NCBI RefSeq assembly: GCF_018687715.1
Contig: NC_056765.1
Span: 21,933,394-21,997,393 of the forward strand
Direction: 5' to 3'
DNA from: Carya illinoinensis
Lineage: Eukaryota > Streptophyta > Magnoliopsida > Fagales > Juglandaceae
DNA length: 64,000 bases
The stretch's first letter is position 1, and each line of letters starts with the position of its first letter. Under the pieces are notes generated by a model. That model was given only the letters and a program-made list of their open reading frames with translations. It had not been told where the DNA came from and did not search any database. Shown here piece by piece: positions 62,412 to 64,000 of this stretch. The translations under genes and the position numbers were made by a program.

Positions 62412-63777
62412 TGATGAGTGTGCGAAAGTGCACTCTATATACCCTATTATTGGACTAAAATGCTAAAATGTGAATAAAAATCATAGGAATTAATGTGTAT
62501 TCTTAAATTGAATTTCTATTTACGTTGGGATACTCCTAAGCAGTTTTTTTATGTCTAATTTCAGAGTTTATAAAAGAGCAAGTCAAGCCCAGCCAAATTC
62601 AAAGGAGGACATTCATGGGGTTTGAGAGCAATTTGGAAGAAAAGAAAAAGAAAAAAATCACAAAATGAAACCACAAGAAGTCCAAGTCCGAAATTCGCTA
62701 GGAAATAGTCTGGACATACTTTAGTGTTTTGACTGTATCTTTTTACTCATATATCAGATTGATGCGATTCTTGATGCATTGGAAAGCTATCTTAAAGGGC
62801 TATAACTTTATCTCTAATAAGGATTTCCAAATTCGAACTCATGAAGGTTATACGTGGCTGCCAAGATAAGTCTTAAAATTTAGGCGATTTTTTTATGAGG
62901 AAATCAAGAGGACATTAGGGTTTCTTTCTTACCCTATATAAGCATATCATTAGCACAAAATGGAGGGGAGGAAGAGGCACAAGAGGCAGATCTGAAGAGA
63001 GGAGAAAATCACTTCCATGGCCACCGTTCACTTCAGTTTTCTCTGGAGATTTTTGTTGTCCATTATATTTATGGGTAACTAAATTCTCAAGTAGGGTTAG
63101 GGATGAACTTGCACATTAGATGGTATTTCTAATTTATTCTTAATTCATGTATTTGATTTTCAATTTCTAAAAGTCTTTTGTTTTATCATTCTCAATTCAT
63201 CGTTGATGTTTTCTTCTCCGAATAATCATAGAATTTATTGTGTTTATGGATTCAGTCATGCTTTTTCTATTGAATGAATTAGTTCTTTGATTATGTTTGG
63301 ATCAATTATTTATCTATATTGATTTAGTTTTTTGCTGCAATATCGCTTCCTCAGTATATTGTCGTCATTGGATTTTATCAATAGGGGTAGTAATTCACAT
63401 TTTTTAAAAGTGATGAATGTTTTTTCAAAGGGTTACATTTGATTTAAGTCTGGTTTATAAATCTATACCTTCCGATTGGGAATTGCGGGAATTGAGTTCC
63501 TAATTGAGTTATCCAATGAATTAAGAATAATTAAAATACCAGATTTGTGCAAGGGATTCCCGACGCTCTATTGTTTGTTAAATTTGAGTACTTTTTCTGT
63601 TAATTGCTTTACTTCACTTGAATTTACATTTAAAATTAATCTTTGTTCTCTATTACTTATTTAATATTTTTTCTTTAGTTTCTTTGTTCCTCTTGCTATT
63701 CTTTTAATTTGTCTCCCTGTGGAATCGACACCCTAAAGCTGTGCTACAACTACCACATTATTTTTTGGGCGTAATCA
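62412..63777 (+). mobile_element. Solo LTR, Athila-like family (1366 bp)
   Basis: TGATGAGTGTG to GGGCGTAATCA, flanked by the 5 bp duplication CGTCT. No primer site or internal sequence follows, so it is a solo LTR. Homologous along its full length to 41090-42457 with about 5% difference by eye. The two are separate insertions, not the ends of one element. It has a TATA-like CTATATAAG at 62934-62942. Confidence 0.9.
62934..62942 (+). promoter_or_regulatory. Putative LTR TATA box
   Basis: CTATATAAG in the same context as 41613-41621, about 520 bp into the LTR. Confidence 0.4.
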
Positions 63778-64000
63778 CGTCTTTAAGTTGATTAATGCCA
63801 TTTCGTGCAAACCTAGAACTGAACTACGAGAGTCAGGGAGGTGTGTACACCAAGAAGTTTCCCTTGAGGAAAAGGCCAAAAAAGACAAGGCTAAGGCCGG
63901 AATTGTACGAATGTACTGGAAGGTGTACCTAGCTTTCGATTCGCTGTGAATTGGAAATTGACATGACTTTGATTCTAGTGATGTGTGATAGATCAAGGCT
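63778..64000 (+). repeat. Satellite, partial monomer at the window end
   Basis: Resumes with the CGTCT target duplication, but after TTGATTAATGC it jumps to CATTTCGTGCAAACC, skipping about 190 bp of a normal monomer. It runs to the window end at TAGATCAAGGCT, so the array continues beyond. Confidence 0.9.

Noticed and set aside
41090..63777. The two Athila-like LTRs as the ends of one ~22 kb element
   Set aside because: The right one has its own target duplication (CGTCT) and joins directly to satellite on both sides. The two differ by about 5%, and satellite plus another retrotransposon lie between them.

Overview
The window is nuclear DNA from a flowering plant, probably a eudicot. The evidence is plant-type Ty3/gypsy retrotransposons (one resembling the CRM chromovirus clade, one resembling Athila) embedded in a long satellite array. 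I see no ordinary single-copy gene, rRNA or tRNA. About 80% of the window is one tandem satellite with a ~488 bp monomer (a second size class of ~469 bp lacks 19 bp). All monomers point the same way. I infer a centromeric or pericentromeric satellite block, but sequence alone cannot prove centromere function.

Layout: 1-358 is a non-satellite flank with CpG-rich CGCTCGAGCG-type short repeats. 360-983 is satellite. 984-3132 is a 5'-truncated CRM-like element with a rearranged but open pol frame and its 3' LTR. 3133-41089 is the main array, about 79 monomers. 41090-42923 is a truncated Athila-like element (LTR, tRNA-Asp-type primer site, gag start). 42924-44319 is satellite. 44320-51364 is a complete CRM-like element on the minus strand with two 815 bp LTRs, 5-bp target duplications and a gag-pol frame broken once near its end. 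51365-55937 is satellite. 55938-56741 is a solo CRM-like LTR. 56742-62411 is satellite. 62412-63777 is a solo Athila-like LTR. 63778-64000 is satellite.

Within the main array, 12.6-30.5 kb is a homogenised core. It contains a near-perfect 5.8 kb (12-monomer) tandem duplication and an overlapping 3.87 kb (8-monomer) tandem duplication. Older, diverged versions of the same monomer order lie to the left. No transposon interrupts the core. All five insertions, and most truncated or shuffled monomers, lie in the flanks. This matches satellite turnover by unequal exchange in a young centre, with ageing edges that collect retrotransposons.

Nothing here works as a gene pathway. The only protein-coding content is retrotransposon gag-pol, and no copy is intact as written. 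The most unusual items are the rearranged mini-pol frame at 984-2378, which lost reverse transcriptase and the integrase core yet stayed open and gained internal 93-bp and 45-bp repeats; a pol C-terminus encoded inside the LTR; and the nested higher-order satellite duplications. All base comparisons were made by eye.
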